A stretch of DNA of 64,000 nt, taken from contig JAPWKC010000004.1 in the NCBI GenBank assembly GCA_028283725.1, forward strand, positions 1,116,001-1,180,000, written 5' to 3'. This document shows, piece by piece, positions 24,605 to 34,688 of the stretch. The translations under genes and the position numbers were made by a program. Numbering within the stretch: position 1 is the first letter of the stretch; every line of letters begins with the position of its first letter. The DNA is from Neorhizobium sp. Its GTDB lineage: Bacteria > Pseudomonadota > Alphaproteobacteria > Rhizobiales > Rhizobiaceae. The notes under the pieces are model-generated. The model worked only from the letters and a program-made list of their open reading frames with translations, made no database searches and had not been told where the DNA came from.

Positions 24605-25693
24605 ATGAACGTTTCCCCCGCCGCCGCTGGCTCGCCTCCATCGCTCGCCGAACAGCTTCTCTCCTGGTACGACCGGCACCATCGCGACCTGCCGTGGCGG
24701 GTGACGCCGCCGGCCGCAAGAGCGGGCAAACAGGCCGATCCCTATCATGTCTGGCTATCGGAAGTGATGCTGCAGCAGACCACGGTGCAGGCGGTCAAAC
24801 CGTATTTCGCAAAATTCCTCGGGCTCTGGCCGACCGTCAACGACCTTGCATCTGCGCCCGTCGAGGATGTGATGGCCGCATGGGCGGGGCTCGGCTATTA
24901 TGCCCGTGCCCGCAACCTGAAAAAGTGTGCCGAAGCGGTTGCCTCCCTGCATGGCGGGGTTTTCCCCGATACGGAGGCGGGGCTCAAAGCCCTGCCCGGC
25001 ATCGGCGATTATACATCCGCTGCGGTGGCGGCAATCGCGTTCAACCGGCAGGCCGCCGTGATGGACGGCAATGTCGAGCGCGTCATCTCCCGGCTCTATG
25101 CGATCGATGCGCCGCTTCCCGGCTCCAAACCTGCCATGAAGGCGAAGGTGGCTGACCTGACACCTTCCGACCGGCCCGGCGATTTTGCCCAGGCGATGAT
25201 GGATCTCGGAGCGACGATCTGCACGCCGAAGCGGCCGGCCTGCGCGCTCTGTCCGTTCAACCACGACTGTCTGGCGCTTGCGACCGACGAGCCCGAACGG
25301 TTTCCGGTGAAGGCCGCGAAGAAGGAAAAGCCGGTGCGCTTCGGGGCAGCCTTCGTCGCCGTGACGCCCGATGGCGCGGTGCTTCTGCGACGGCGCATCG
25401 AGACCGGGCTTCTCGGCGGCATGACGGAAGTGCCGACGACCGCATGGACCGCAAGGATAGACGGCGGGACGACGCCCGATCACGCTCCTTTCGCCGCCGA
25501 CTGGCAGGCCTGCGGCACGATCATCCATGTCTTTACCCATTTCGAGCTGAGGCTTTCGGTTTTTCGCGTTCAATCGGCAAGGCATGATATTGACGGGGGA
25601 TGGTGGGAACCGGTGGAGACGCTGTCCGCACAGGCCCTGCCGACCGTCATGAAGAAGGCAATCACGCAGGCTATACCGCTGGCCTTCGTTTGA
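24605..25693 (+). CDS. mutY: A/G-specific adenine DNA glycosylase MutY
   Basis: Removes adenine mispaired with 8-oxoguanine in base-excision repair. The 362 residues have the expected order: catalytic Glu in WLSEVMLQQTTV (about 50), helix-hairpin-helix ALPGIGDYTSAAVAAIAFN followed by catalytic Asp in VMDGNVERV (about 155), the 4Fe-4S ligands in CTPKRPACALCPFNHDC (C-x6-C-x2-C-x5-C), and a C-terminal NUDIX-like domain with RRRIETGLLGGMTEVPTTAW that recognises 8-oxoG. I chose ATG 24605 (MNVSPAAAG); the in-frame extension to 24500 has no family similarity. The next HAD gene begins 28 bases downstream. Confidence 0.95.
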   Translation: MNVSPAAAGSPPSLAEQLLSWYDRHHRDLPWRVTPPAARAGKQADPYHVWLSEVMLQQTTVQAVKPYFAKFLGLWPTVNDLASAPVEDVMAAWAGLGYYARARNLKKCAEAVASLHGGVFPDTEAGLKALPGIGDYTSAAVAAIAFNRQAAVMDGNVERVISRLYAIDAPLPGSKPAMKAKVADLTPSDRPGDFAQAMMDLGATICTPKRPACALCPFNHDCLALATDEPERFPVKAAKKEKPVRFGAAFVAVTPDGAVLLRRRIETGLLGGMTEVPTTAWTARIDGGTTPDHAPFAADWQACGTIIHVFTHFELRLSVFRVQSARHDIDGGWWEPVETLSAQALPTVMKKAITQAIPLAFV

Positions 25694-25721
25694 TAGACGA
25701 ACCATACAGACCGGAGGAAGC

Positions 25722-26336
25722 ATGACACCCAGGATCGACCACATCGTCTTCGATATCGGCAAGGTACTGATCCATTACGATCCCGATATCCCCTATTCGC
25801 GGATCATACCGGACGCGGCCGAAAGGGCATGGTTCTTCCAGAATGTCTGCACCCATGAATGGAACCTCGAACAGGATCGCGGGCGAAGCTGGGACGAGGC
25901 GGAAGCCCTTTTGATTGCCGACCATCCCGAGCGCGCGGAGCATATCCGCGCCTTCCGGAAGCACTGGCACGAAATGGTGTCGCATTCCTACGACGACAGC
26001 GTTGCGATCATGAAAGGCCTGATCGACAAAGGGCATGACGTGACGATGCTGACGAACTTTGCCGCCGATACGTTTGCGCAGGCGCGCGGCATGTTCGCCT
26101 TTCTGAACCTGCCGCGGGGGGTGACCGTTTCGGGCGAAATCGGGCTGATCAAGCCGGATCTCGCGATCTACGAAAAGCATGCCAGGGATTTCGGGTTGGT
26201 GCCGGAAAACACCATCTTCATCGATGATTCCTTCCCGAATGTGGAAGCAGCGCGGGCGGCCGGATGGCAGGCGGTGCATTTCACCGGCGCCGAAAAACTC
26301 CGCAAGGACCTGGCCGGCTACGGCATTGCCACATGA
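25722..26336 (+). CDS. HAD family hydrolase
   Basis: A 204-residue haloacid-dehalogenase-type phosphatase. Motif I is HIVFDIGKVLIHYD, where the second Asp is replaced by Gly-Lys-Val as in the YihX/alpha-D-glucose-1-phosphatase-like subgroup. MLTNFAADTF is motif II, LIKPDLAIYEKHARDFG is motif III (Lys) and TIFIDDSFPNVEAARAAGWQAVHF is motif IV. The start ATG 25722 follows GGAGGAAGC. Its spacing from mutY (28 bases) suggests one transcript. The substrate is unknown. Confidence 0.85.
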   Translation: MTPRIDHIVFDIGKVLIHYDPDIPYSRIIPDAAERAWFFQNVCTHEWNLEQDRGRSWDEAEALLIADHPERAEHIRAFRKHWHEMVSHSYDDSVAIMKGLIDKGHDVTMLTNFAADTFAQARGMFAFLNLPRGVTVSGEIGLIKPDLAIYEKHARDFGLVPENTIFIDDSFPNVEAARAAGWQAVHFTGAEKLRKDLAGYGIAT

Positions 26337-26345
26337 TCGCGACAA

Positions 26346-27143
26346 TCACAAAAGTGCGGTGACGGCGCGCACGCGCCCCACCACATCGAGCGCTTCTACC
26401 GCGTCCGCAGCCACCGTCCGGCTTCGGTAGCGGCGCCCGTTATCGGCGATCAGATCGAGCGATCCATCGAGCTGACGCTGGACACGACGGACGAGACGGT
26501 CACCATCCGTGCCAAAGACGTAGATGCAGCCGTCGGTCAGCAAGCGGTCGCCGGTATCGACGAGCATGGGAGCGCCATCGGCAATCGTCTGCGCCATGCT
26601 GTCTCCGGCCGCCCTCACGACACGCAGGCTTGCTGCCTGCAGCGTGAGACCGGCGAGGAAACCCTGCGGAAGAGCGGCGAGGAAGCGGTCGCGCGCTGCA
26701 TCTTCACCAGCCTCATCGATGGCGCCTTCGAGCCCGATGTCGTCGCTCCAGCCGGAGCCGCCGCCGTTCGGGGGTTCAGCAAAACCTCCGGTGGCAAAGC
26801 CCGGCGATCCGTTCATCGATACCGGGGCGATGTGCAACTGTCCGCCCACATATTGCCAGTCCTGCGCGAGCAGAGGCGCCGGAACATTCGCCACCCTCGC
26901 TAAAACCTCAAGGGCGCTGTACCGCGGTTCCGTGCGGCCATGGCGATAATTGTCGATGGTGTTGTCGCGCAGGCCGAGGGCCTTTACCGCCCGGCCACGG
27001 CCGCCGATCAATTCGCACAAGACCAGCATTTTCAATGCCGTCGCGCCGCGTTCAGGGGAAATCGTCGACCAGCTCGCGGAAAATTTCGCGACGGCTCGCT
27101 CCACCCTGCGGTGCTGATCATCATTGATGGGTAAAAGGATCAT
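26346..27143 (-). CDS. XRE-S24 type transcriptional repressor
   Basis: A 265-residue protein with an N-terminal helix-turn-helix (about 50-85, KALGLRDNTIDNYRHGRTEP) and a C-terminal LexA/CI-like S24 domain. The catalytic Ser motif AAGDSMAQTIADGAPMLVD is present near 190. At the position of the usual catalytic Lys the sequence is GDRLVRRVQRQ, with Arg instead, so self-cleavage may be lost. A Gly/Pro-rich linker joins the domains. The start is uncertain: ATG 27143 lacks a good ribosome site and TTG 27149 is the alternative. Inverted repeats upstream (27189-27219) are candidate operators. No phage genes are nearby, so it is probably a chromosomal regulator. Confidence 0.8.
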   Translation of the reverse strand: MILLPINDDQHRRVERAVAKFSASWSTISPERGATALKMLVLCELIGGRGRAVKALGLRDNTIDNYRHGRTEPRYSALEVLARVANVPAPLLAQDWQYVGGQLHIAPVSMNGSPGFATGGFAEPPNGGGSGWSDDIGLEGAIDEAGEDAARDRFLAALPQGFLAGLTLQAASLRVVRAAGDSMAQTIADGAPMLVDTGDRLLTDGCIYVFGTDGDRLVRRVQRQLDGSLDLIADNGRRYRSRTVAADAVEALDVVGRVRAVTALL

Positions 27144-27188
27144 CGGCAATTTAACCGGCGGGTCATAAGCGGGATCGAACTATACCAT

Positions 27189-27219
27189 TCACAACCTGTG
27201 ATATGTTCGCACAATCACA
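27189..27219 (-). promoter_or_regulatory. Candidate operator of the S24-type repressor
   Basis: Two overlapping inverted repeats sit 46 bases before the repressor start: TCACA-ACC-TGTGA (27189-27201) and TGTGAT-N11-ATCACA (27197-27219). The position and symmetry suit autoregulation. The rest of 27144-27445 contains an AT-rich inverted repeat at 27238-27270 (arms GAATAAAAAT/ATTTTTATTC), a GC hairpin at 27351-27375 and no gene. Confidence 0.45.
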
Positions 27220-27350
27220 AAAAATGCAATGGCCAGCGAATAAAAATATGACTGATGATCATTTTTATTCCGCCTCTTCCCCGGATGCCCGAAGACACTG
27301 AAACGGCGATCGGCGGTTCGCAAATCGAAAGACGCGTGCCCAAACGGCGC

Positions 27351-27375
27351 GACGCCCGGAGGCGATCCGGGCGTC
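27351..27375 (-). terminator. Hairpin downstream of ccrM, possible terminator
   Basis: GACGCCCGGA and TCCGGGCGTC form a perfect 10-bp stem with a five-base loop, 70 bases after the ccrM stop. On the minus strand it is followed by GCGCCGTTTGGG, a poor U-tract, so termination may be partial. Confidence 0.4.
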
Positions 27376-27445
27376 GTAGTTCCTCTTCCGGGACTGGAGA
27401 TACAAAAACCGGTCGAGGAATATCGACTGGCACTGGACCGGTGGA

Positions 27446-28642
<1,197 letters not shown>

Positions 28643-29099
28643 AAAACCTGAAGCATGGACACGATTTAGCGAAATTCTGCGAGAGGGCGCGTTTTCAGCG
28701 GGTTCGCAAGACCGTCGAAACACGCACCGGATGCGTTAAAATCGGAACATGAGACGAGGCAATCAGCAGGTTGAAAGAACAGGCCGAGACGCTTGCCGAA
28801 GCAAGCTGGTTGCACCAGACCGCACGATGCCACCGTGTCACATCGGTATGAGTCACATCGGTATGAAAGGCGACCGCTCGCTTCGATGTGCGTTTTTTCC
28901 TTGTTGCCTTATGTCGATCCGGGGCAGACGTATTGCCGCCTAACAAATCTCGATTGTCCTTCGGTGCGGGTCAATCAGCCCGATTTAGGGGGGCGCGACA
29001 ATTACGTCGCCACACTTCCTTGTAATCCCCTTCTCCGCTGCCTATTCAAGGGACTGGCTCGATTTGGGTCCGGTTCGAAAAAAGAGGTGACGGGGCACG
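28643..29099. other. Spacer between ccrM and the antiporter, with a 15-bp tandem repeat
   Basis: No supported gene. GTCACATCGGTATGA occurs twice head-to-tail at 28837-28851 and 28852-28866. Short frames over this region on either strand carry the repeat as HIGMS/HIGMK or HTDVT and have no ribosome site, so I treat them as noncoding. The plus-strand end of the spacer must hold the antiporter promoter. Confidence 0.55.
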
Positions 29100-30738
29100 A
29101 TGGAGAGCGTGAGCATTGGATTGGTCCTGCTTCTGGCAGTGGTCTTGAGCGGGACGATCACACGTATCCTTCCCTTCGGTATTCCCCTTCCCCTCGTGCA
29201 GATCGCGCTCGGTGCGGCGATATCAGGCGTCACCGGCGGCGGCGTCGAACTGGATCCGGAGATCTTTTTCCTGCTCTTCCTGCCGCCGCTTCTCTTCCTC
29301 GATGGCTGGCGCATTCCCAAAGAGGGGCTGTTTCGCGACAAGGGCGTCATTCTCGAACTGGCGCTCGGGCTCGTCGTCTTCACCGTTCTCGGGGTTGGGT
29401 TTCTTATCCACTGGATGATCCCGGCCATGCCGCTCGGCGGTCGCCTTCGCGCTCGCCGCCATCGTCTCGCCGACAGATCCGATCGCGGTGTCGGCGATTG
29501 CCGCACGGGTTCCTATCCCCAGCCGTCTCATGCACATTCTCGAAGGGGAATCGCTGCTCAACGATGCGTCCGGCCTCGTCTGCATGCGGCTTGCCGTTGC
29601 CGCGACGCTGACCGGCGCGTTCTCGCTGTCGGATGCGATCGGCACCTTCGCGTGGCTTGCCATCGGCGGCGTGGCGATCGGCTTCGGCGTCACCTGGATC
29701 GTCATGAAGGTGAAGGAATTCGCCTCGCGCAAGATCGGCGAGGAGCCGGGCGCGCAGATCCTGATCAGCCTGCTCATCCCGTTCGGCGCCTATCTGCTTG
29801 CCGAACATCTGCATTGCTCCGGCATCCTGGCCGCGGTCTCCGCCGGCATCACCATGAGCTATTCGGAGCTGACGGGCCAGGCGCTCGCCATCACCCGCGT
29901 GCGTCGCGGCGCTGTCTGGGATACGGTCCAGTTTGCGCTCAACGGCGTCATCTTCGTGCTGTTCGGCGAGCAATTGCCGGGGATCGTCTCCGGTGCGGCG
30001 CGGGTGGTGACAGAGACGGGTCACCTGCATCCGATCTGGCTCGTCGTCTATGTCATCGCCATCAACGTCGCGCTCTGCGTGCTGCGTTTCATCTGGGTGT
30101 GGGTATCGCTGCGCTTTACCCTGTTTCGCGCCGCCCGCCGTGGCCAGGAAGTCCGCAAGCCGCACTGGAAACTGTTGCTGGCAACGACGCTTGCCGGCGC
30201 ACGCGGCGCCATCACCCTTGCGGGTATCCTGACACTGCCGCTCGTGATGAACGACGGAACGCCATTTCCGGCACGTGACCTTGCCATCTTCCTTGCGGCA
30301 GGGGTGATCATCGTGTCGCTGATCGTCGCCAGCGTCGGCCTGCCGCTGGTGCTGCACCATGCCATCCTGCCGCCCGAACCGGATCACCATCAGGAAGAGG
30401 ATATGGCGCGTATCGCGGCCGCCGAAGCGGCGATCCGGATGATCGAGAAATTGCAGCATGCGATGGGCGAAGGCCGCATCGATGCCGACATGTATACGGA
30501 AGTCGGCACGCGACTGATGGAACTCTACCGGCAGCGCATCGAAGGCCGCTCCAAGATGGGCGACGAAGCCGAGACCGTGCGCAAGATGGAAGAGGTCGAA
30601 CGCCGGCTGCGCCTTGCCGCCATCCGCGCCGAGCGCGATGAGTTCTTCCGGCTGAGCCGCCAGCGCAAGCTGTCGGAAGATGTCGCCCGCAAGCTGATCC
30701 GCGATATCGACCTGGCCGAAACGCGCTTCACGTCCTGA
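29100..30738 (+). pseudogene. Na+/H+ antiporter of the CPA1/NhaP family, frame broken by one extra base
   Basis: Encodes about 545 residues of a cation:proton antiporter if one base is removed. Frame 1 (from ATG 29100) reads through QIALGAAISGVTGGG and LLFLPPLLFLDGWRIPK to WMIPAMPL. It should continue AVAFALAAIVSPTDPIAVSA, but that segment and all the rest (ILEGESLLNDASGLV, GARGAITLAGILTLP, the cytosolic tail) are in the next frame. The shift maps to 29436-29437, where CTCGGCGGTC has one G more than the restored reading CTCGCGGTC. The tail (about 410-545) is a charged coiled region as in the TIGR00831 group. Either the gene is dead or this is a sequencing or assembly error. Confidence 0.85.
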
Positions 30739-30860
30739 GAGCATATAGTAACATCACCACCGACCGGGGCTTTTTGCCGCGAAATCCGGCTTGCCGATTG
30801 TTCGCGGCGGCTTCGTCGTGTAGATGCCCTGTCGACCCATACGAGAAGAGACTATTCACC

Positions 30861-31550
30861 ATGAGCGGCTTCGACCTCATCATCTTCGACTGCGACGGCG
30901 TGCTCGTCGATTCCGAAATCATTGCGGCGCAGGTGGAATCGCGGCTTCTGACAGAGGCCGGTTATCCGATCAGCACCGAGGAAATGGGCCAGCGCTTCGC
31001 CGGGCTGACCTGGAAGGACATCCTTCTCGCGGTCGAGAAGGAAGCCGATATTCCGCTGTCCGCCTCGCTGCTCGACAAGTCGGAAAAGCTGCTCGATGCG
31101 CGGCTTGCCCGCGATGTGAAGATCATCGAAGGCGTGAAATTCGCGCTGGCGCGGCTGACCACGCAGCGCTGCATCTGCTCCAATTCGAGCAGCGCGCGGC
31201 TGGACATGATGCTGACGAAAGTCGGGCTCAAACCCTATTTCGCGCCGCATATCTATTCGGCCAAGGATCTCGGACCGGATCGGGTCAAGCCGAAGCCGGA
31301 TATTTTCCTCCATGCGGCGGAACAGTTCGGCGTTTCACCGTCGAAATGCCTCGTGATCGAGGATTCCACCCATGGCATCCATGGCGCACGGACGGCCGGC
31401 ATGCGCGTCGTCGGGTTTACCGGCGCCTCGCATACCTATCCCAGCCATGCCGACCGGCTGACCGATGCAGGCGCCGAAACCGTGATCTCGCGGATGATGG
31501 ACCTGCCGGCCGTCGTATCGGCACTCGGCGAATGGGCCGGGGCCGTCTGA
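30861..31550 (+). CDS. HAD-superfamily phosphatase, beta-phosphoglucomutase-like
   Basis: A 229-residue subfamily I HAD enzyme. Motif I FDCDGVLVDSE carries both Asp residues, with a helical cap after it. Motif II is CSNSSSARLD near 105, motif III RVKPKPDIFLHAAEQFG supplies the Lys, and motif IV CLVIEDSTHGIHGARTAGM carries the metal-binding acid pair. This is the pattern of CbbY/Gph/YieH-like phosphatases of sugar phosphates. ATG 30861 follows AGAAGAGACTATTCACC; a longer frame from 30774 lacks support. It follows the broken antiporter gene at 122 bases. Confidence 0.88.
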   Translation: MSGFDLIIFDCDGVLVDSEIIAAQVESRLLTEAGYPISTEEMGQRFAGLTWKDILLAVEKEADIPLSASLLDKSEKLLDARLARDVKIIEGVKFALARLTTQRCICSNSSSARLDMMLTKVGLKPYFAPHIYSAKDLGPDRVKPKPDIFLHAAEQFGVSPSKCLVIEDSTHGIHGARTAGMRVVGFTGASHTYPSHADRLTDAGAETVISRMMDLPAVVSALGEWAGAV

Positions 31551-31664
31551 GCCACTCGACCGGAAACGATTAAGGCGCGGTGCAGCCCTTCGGATCCGGT
31601 CAGCGCGCTTCAGCTTTTCGTTTTTTTGCGCATGTCGTTACCCGAAGCTCGGGCGATCTTCGGG

Positions 31665-31740
31665 AGACATGCTCCACCTTGCTGTTTCCACGCAATTGCG
31701 GATGTGAAACCGGTTCCCACTTTTGCCGGAATGGCTCTAG
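31665..31740 (-). repeat. Rhizobial intergenic repeat, family A copy 2
   Basis: The reverse complement reads TAGAGCCATTCCGGCAAAAG, then TGGGAACCGGTTTCACATCC and GCAATTGCGTGGAAACAG, matching copy 1 at 14812 block by block. Its first three bases are the TAG stop codon of the autotransporter gene, so the element abuts or ends that gene. The remaining spacer 31551-31664 shows nothing else. Confidence 0.72.
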
Positions 31741-34688
31741 AAGCGGGCGACGAGGCTCAATCTTGCCGCGTGGCTTTCGGCGCCATTGCCGAATTCGCCC
31801 GTATACGTCAGCTTCAGCCGCGCCGTCTTCGACAAGGGGGCGGCAATGCTCGCCTCGATCACCGCCGTATCGCGCGGGACCGCGACGCCTTCGATCATGA
31901 ACGGGCTGCCGCCGGCATAGGAGAAGGTGGTTGCCGGCGTCACGTCGCCGACGGCATGCCGCCAGCCGGCCATGCCCGAGAGCATGACCGGGATCTCGTC
32001 GGCCTGTACTTCGGTCGACCAGCGAACCCCGATCGTGGTGAAGGTCAGATTGTCGGTGCCGCTGCGGGCCGAGAGAGCTGCCGCACCGCCGTTTTCTGCA
32101 AAACCGTCGGTATCGAGGCTCACATAGGCGACATCGGCAAAGGGGCGCAGTTCCAGCTTGTCGGCCTTGAAGCCCCAGGAGATGTCGGCAAAGGCCTGGC
32201 GGGTGGCGCTGTCGTAATTCGCCTTCAGACGATCGGAGAACGTGCCGAAGGAGAGGCTGCGGTCGGTTTCGATCTCGCTCTTGGAATAGAGCGCGCCGCC
32301 AGTGAAGGAAAACGGCCCCCAGCTGTTCGATGCATAAAGGGCGGCATGATAACTGTCGGCATCCGCCTCACCGCTGCTGCTCGTATGGCTGTAGCCGAGA
32401 GCGCCGCCGAGATGCCAGCCGCCCACGGTCTCGTTGTCGGCGCCGATCACGAGGCCGCCCGTGCCGCCATCTATCCCGGCGGCATTGCCATCGCCTGAGA
32501 TCCGCGTGCTGGCGCCGAGCCCGGCCATCCAGAAGGACGGACCGTCATCCGCCGTCTTTGTGGCCTGCACTGCCGAAGTCCCGTTTCCGCCCTCTACGGT
32601 AACGGAGCCCGTGCCGGAGAAGCGATCGAGGATCGCATCGCGCAGGAGATCGGAATTTTCGATCAGCATGCTTTTCATCGAGACATGGCTTTCGCCGCTC
32701 AGTTGCGCGAAGGCATCGCGCGCTCCAGACGCCGAAAGCGGCAGGACGCCGAGAAAAAGCGTGTTGTCGGTCCCGAGCGCCTGCACGGCATTGGCCGTCG
32801 CCCGGCCGTTTGCCGTCGTCGCCACATCGGCGAAGTCAACGTCGTTGCGATAAAGGCCAAGCGTCACGCCGGTCGGATCATAGGTGAGGATCGGCGAGAG
32901 AAAGGCGAGATCGGTGGTCACGGTGTCGAATTCGCCGACGATGCTCGAACCGGTCAGGATCATATAGCTGGTCGACAGGCCATAGGTGCCGTTGCCCGCC
33001 AGAATAGAGAGCGTGCTGCCGTTTCGGATCGTGACCGAACCGGTTGCGGCAACGCTGCCCGAAGCACCGGAGGCTTCCGTTTCGACCTCGTAGGTCGAGC
33101 CGGTCTCGAATGTCAGATTGCCGTTGACCGTGACGGTGGCATAGCCGCTTCCGGGCGCGAGCGTGCCGCCCGACGCGACCGTCAGCGTGCCGACGTCGCC
33201 GCTTCCGGTCAAAAGGCCGCCGGTATAGATCGAGAGCGTGCCGCCGATCGAGCCGTCGTTGACAAGCGTGCCACCGGTGACGGTGGCATCACCGGTGATC
33301 GTGCCGCTGTTGGAAAACGTGCCGCCGGTATTGGTGAGCGAGGCGATCGTGCCATCGTTGGACGCGGTGCCGGCATTTTCGACCGCACCGGCAATCGCGC
33401 CGGAATTGTTGACGAAGGTTCCGCCGGAGGTAACCGATACATCACCGAGCGTTGCGTTGTTGGTGACGCTGCCACCCGAAACCGTCGTCCCGCCCGTGAC
33501 CGTGCCGCCGGCATTGTTGATGAAGGTGCCGGCGGTATTGTCAAGCGAGGCGATCGTACCGGCATTCGTCGTGTTGCCGGCATTGGCGACGTCGCCTGCG
33601 GTGGCACCGGTATTGTTGGCAAACATCGCAGCCGCCGTCACATCCACGGCATTGACGACGAAATTATTGGTGACGCTGCCGCCCGAGACCGTCGTCGTGC
33701 CGGTGACAGTCCCGCCGTCATTGTTGACGAAACTGCCGGCGGTATTGGTGAGCGAAGCGATCGTGCCGGCATTCGAGCTTGAGCCGGCATTGGTCACGGC
33801 TCCGGCCGTTGCGCCGGAATTGTTGGAGAACATCGCGGCTGCCATCACATCCACGGCATTGACGACGAAATTGTTGGTGACGCTGCCGCCCGAGACCGTC
33901 GTCGTGCCGGTGACAGTCCCGCCGTCATTGTTGACGAAACTGCCGGCGGTATTGGTGAGCGAGGCGATCGTGCCGGCATTGGAGACGGTACCGGCATTGG
34001 TCAAGGCGCCAACTGAGGCCCCGCTATTGTTGGTGAGAATGCCGGATGAGCCGATGGTGGCGTCGGAAAGCGTGCCGTTGTTGTTGAGCGTCCCGTCCGA
34101 GACTGTCGACGAGCCAGTAACCGTGGCGCCGCCATTGTTGATGACGGTGCCGCCGGAGGTGATCGCAAGGCCGGAAAGCGCGCCGTTGTTGGTGAGCGTG
34201 GCGCCATCGACGCTTGCCGTGCCGGTCACCGTGCCGTCGTTGATGACCGAGCCGCCGGATGCGGTCACATCGCCATCGAGCGTGCCCGAGATGCCGAGAT
34301 AGCCGCCGGTGACGGTCGCATCGGAGGCGAGCGTGCCGCCGGTCGAGACTTCGACCCTGCCCGTTGCCGATACGGTTGTACCGCCCGGCGCGGAAAGATC
34401 ACCCTCGACACGAAGCGTGCCGCCCGAGACATCGAGACTATTGACGACGAAAGGGCCGCTTTCGATGGCGGTACCGCTCGAGACCGAGGCCTGATCGGCG
34501 GCTCCCGGTGCGGCCGGCGCAGTCGACCAATTGGCGCCATCGGAAAAGTCGTTATTGCCGGCGCCGGTCCAGACCGATTGCGCCGAGGCCGGAGACGACA
34601 GAATGAGGGTCATGGTGGCAATGGAAGAACACTGCCGCAAACGCCGCGCCATAGCGGTCTGAATGCCGGTCTGTCCCGCCTTTTTCAT
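31737..34688 (-). CDS. Autotransporter (type Va) with repetitive passenger
   Basis: A 983-residue secreted surface protein. The signal peptide ends near ASAQ (about 36). The passenger starts VWTGAGNNDFSDGANW, the common opening of autotransporter beta-helix repeats, and is rich in Gly, Thr, Asn and Ser. Four 69-residue repeats lie at about 200-480, each with SNAGTIASLTNTAGSFVNN-type and TVSGGSVTNN-type segments. A linker with LTVASGGTLAPGSGYATVTV (PATR-like) precedes the C-terminal beta barrel (about 710-983), which begins FWMAGLGASTRI and ends LSLVARF with a terminal Phe. Adhesion or biofilm function is likely but not shown. The two middle repeats are nearly identical at DNA level. Confidence 0.9.
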   Translation of the reverse strand: MKKAGQTGIQTAMARRLRQCSSIATMTLILSSPASAQSVWTGAGNNDFSDGANWSTAPAAPGAADQASVSSGTAIESGPFVVNSLDVSGGTLRVEGDLSAPGGTTVSATGRVEVSTGGTLASDATVTGGYLGISGTLDGDVTASGGSVINDGTVTGTASVDGATLTNNGALSGLAITSGGTVINNGGATVTGSSTVSDGTLNNNGTLSDATIGSSGILTNNSGASVGALTNAGTVSNAGTIASLTNTAGSFVNNDGGTVTGTTTVSGGSVTNNFVVNAVDVMAAAMFSNNSGATAGAVTNAGSSSNAGTIASLTNTAGSFVNNDGGTVTGTTTVSGGSVTNNFVVNAVDVTAAAMFANNTGATAGDVANAGNTTNAGTIASLDNTAGTFINNAGGTVTGGTTVSGGSVTNNATLGDVSVTSGGTFVNNSGAIAGAVENAGTASNDGTIASLTNTGGTFSNSGTITGDATVTGGTLVNDGSIGGTLSIYTGGLLTGSGDVGTLTVASGGTLAPGSGYATVTVNGNLTFETGSTYEVETEASGASGSVAATGSVTIRNGSTLSILAGNGTYGLSTSYMILTGSSIVGEFDTVTTDLAFLSPILTYDPTGVTLGLYRNDVDFADVATTANGRATANAVQALGTDNTLFLGVLPLSASGARDAFAQLSGESHVSMKSMLIENSDLLRDAILDRFSGTGSVTVEGGNGTSAVQATKTADDGPSFWMAGLGASTRISGDGNAAGIDGGTGGLVIGADNETVGGWHLGGALGYSHTSSSGEADADSYHAALYASNSWGPFSFTGGALYSKSEIETDRSLSFGTFSDRLKANYDSATRQAFADISWGFKADKLELRPFADVAYVSLDTDGFAENGGAAALSARSGTDNLTFTTIGVRWSTEVQADEIPVMLSGMAGWRHAVGDVTPATTFSYAGGSPFMIEGVAVPRDTAVIEASIAAPLSKTARLKLTYTGEFGNGAESHAARLSLVARF
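33661..34074 (-). repeat. 207-bp direct repeats inside the autotransporter gene
   Basis: The sequence around 33661-33780 recurs at 33868-33987, exactly 207 bp (69 codons) apart, with only scattered differences. Flanking repeats on both sides are more diverged. The near-identity indicates a recent duplication or gene conversion, and the in-frame period would let copy number change without breaking the gene. Confidence 0.75.

Noticed and set aside
26346..27143. Prophage remnant suggested by the CI-like repressor
   Set aside because: No integrase, Cro, replication or structural phage gene is adjacent; neighbours on both sides are conserved chromosomal genes.
28749..28943. Short frames with HIGM or HTDVT repeats in the ccrM-antiporter spacer
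   Set aside because: The amino-acid repeats only reflect the 15-bp DNA duplication; no ribosome site and no similarity to known proteins.
33200..34100. Regularly spaced repeats that could suggest a CRISPR array
   Set aside because: The period is 207 bp, the repeats are coding and lack variable spacers of CRISPR length; no cas gene is present.
33238..34302. Val/Pro-rich plus-strand frame with repeats
   Set aside because: It is the antisense of the autotransporter repeats. The minus-strand reading has a signal peptide and a beta barrel, so the repeats belong there.
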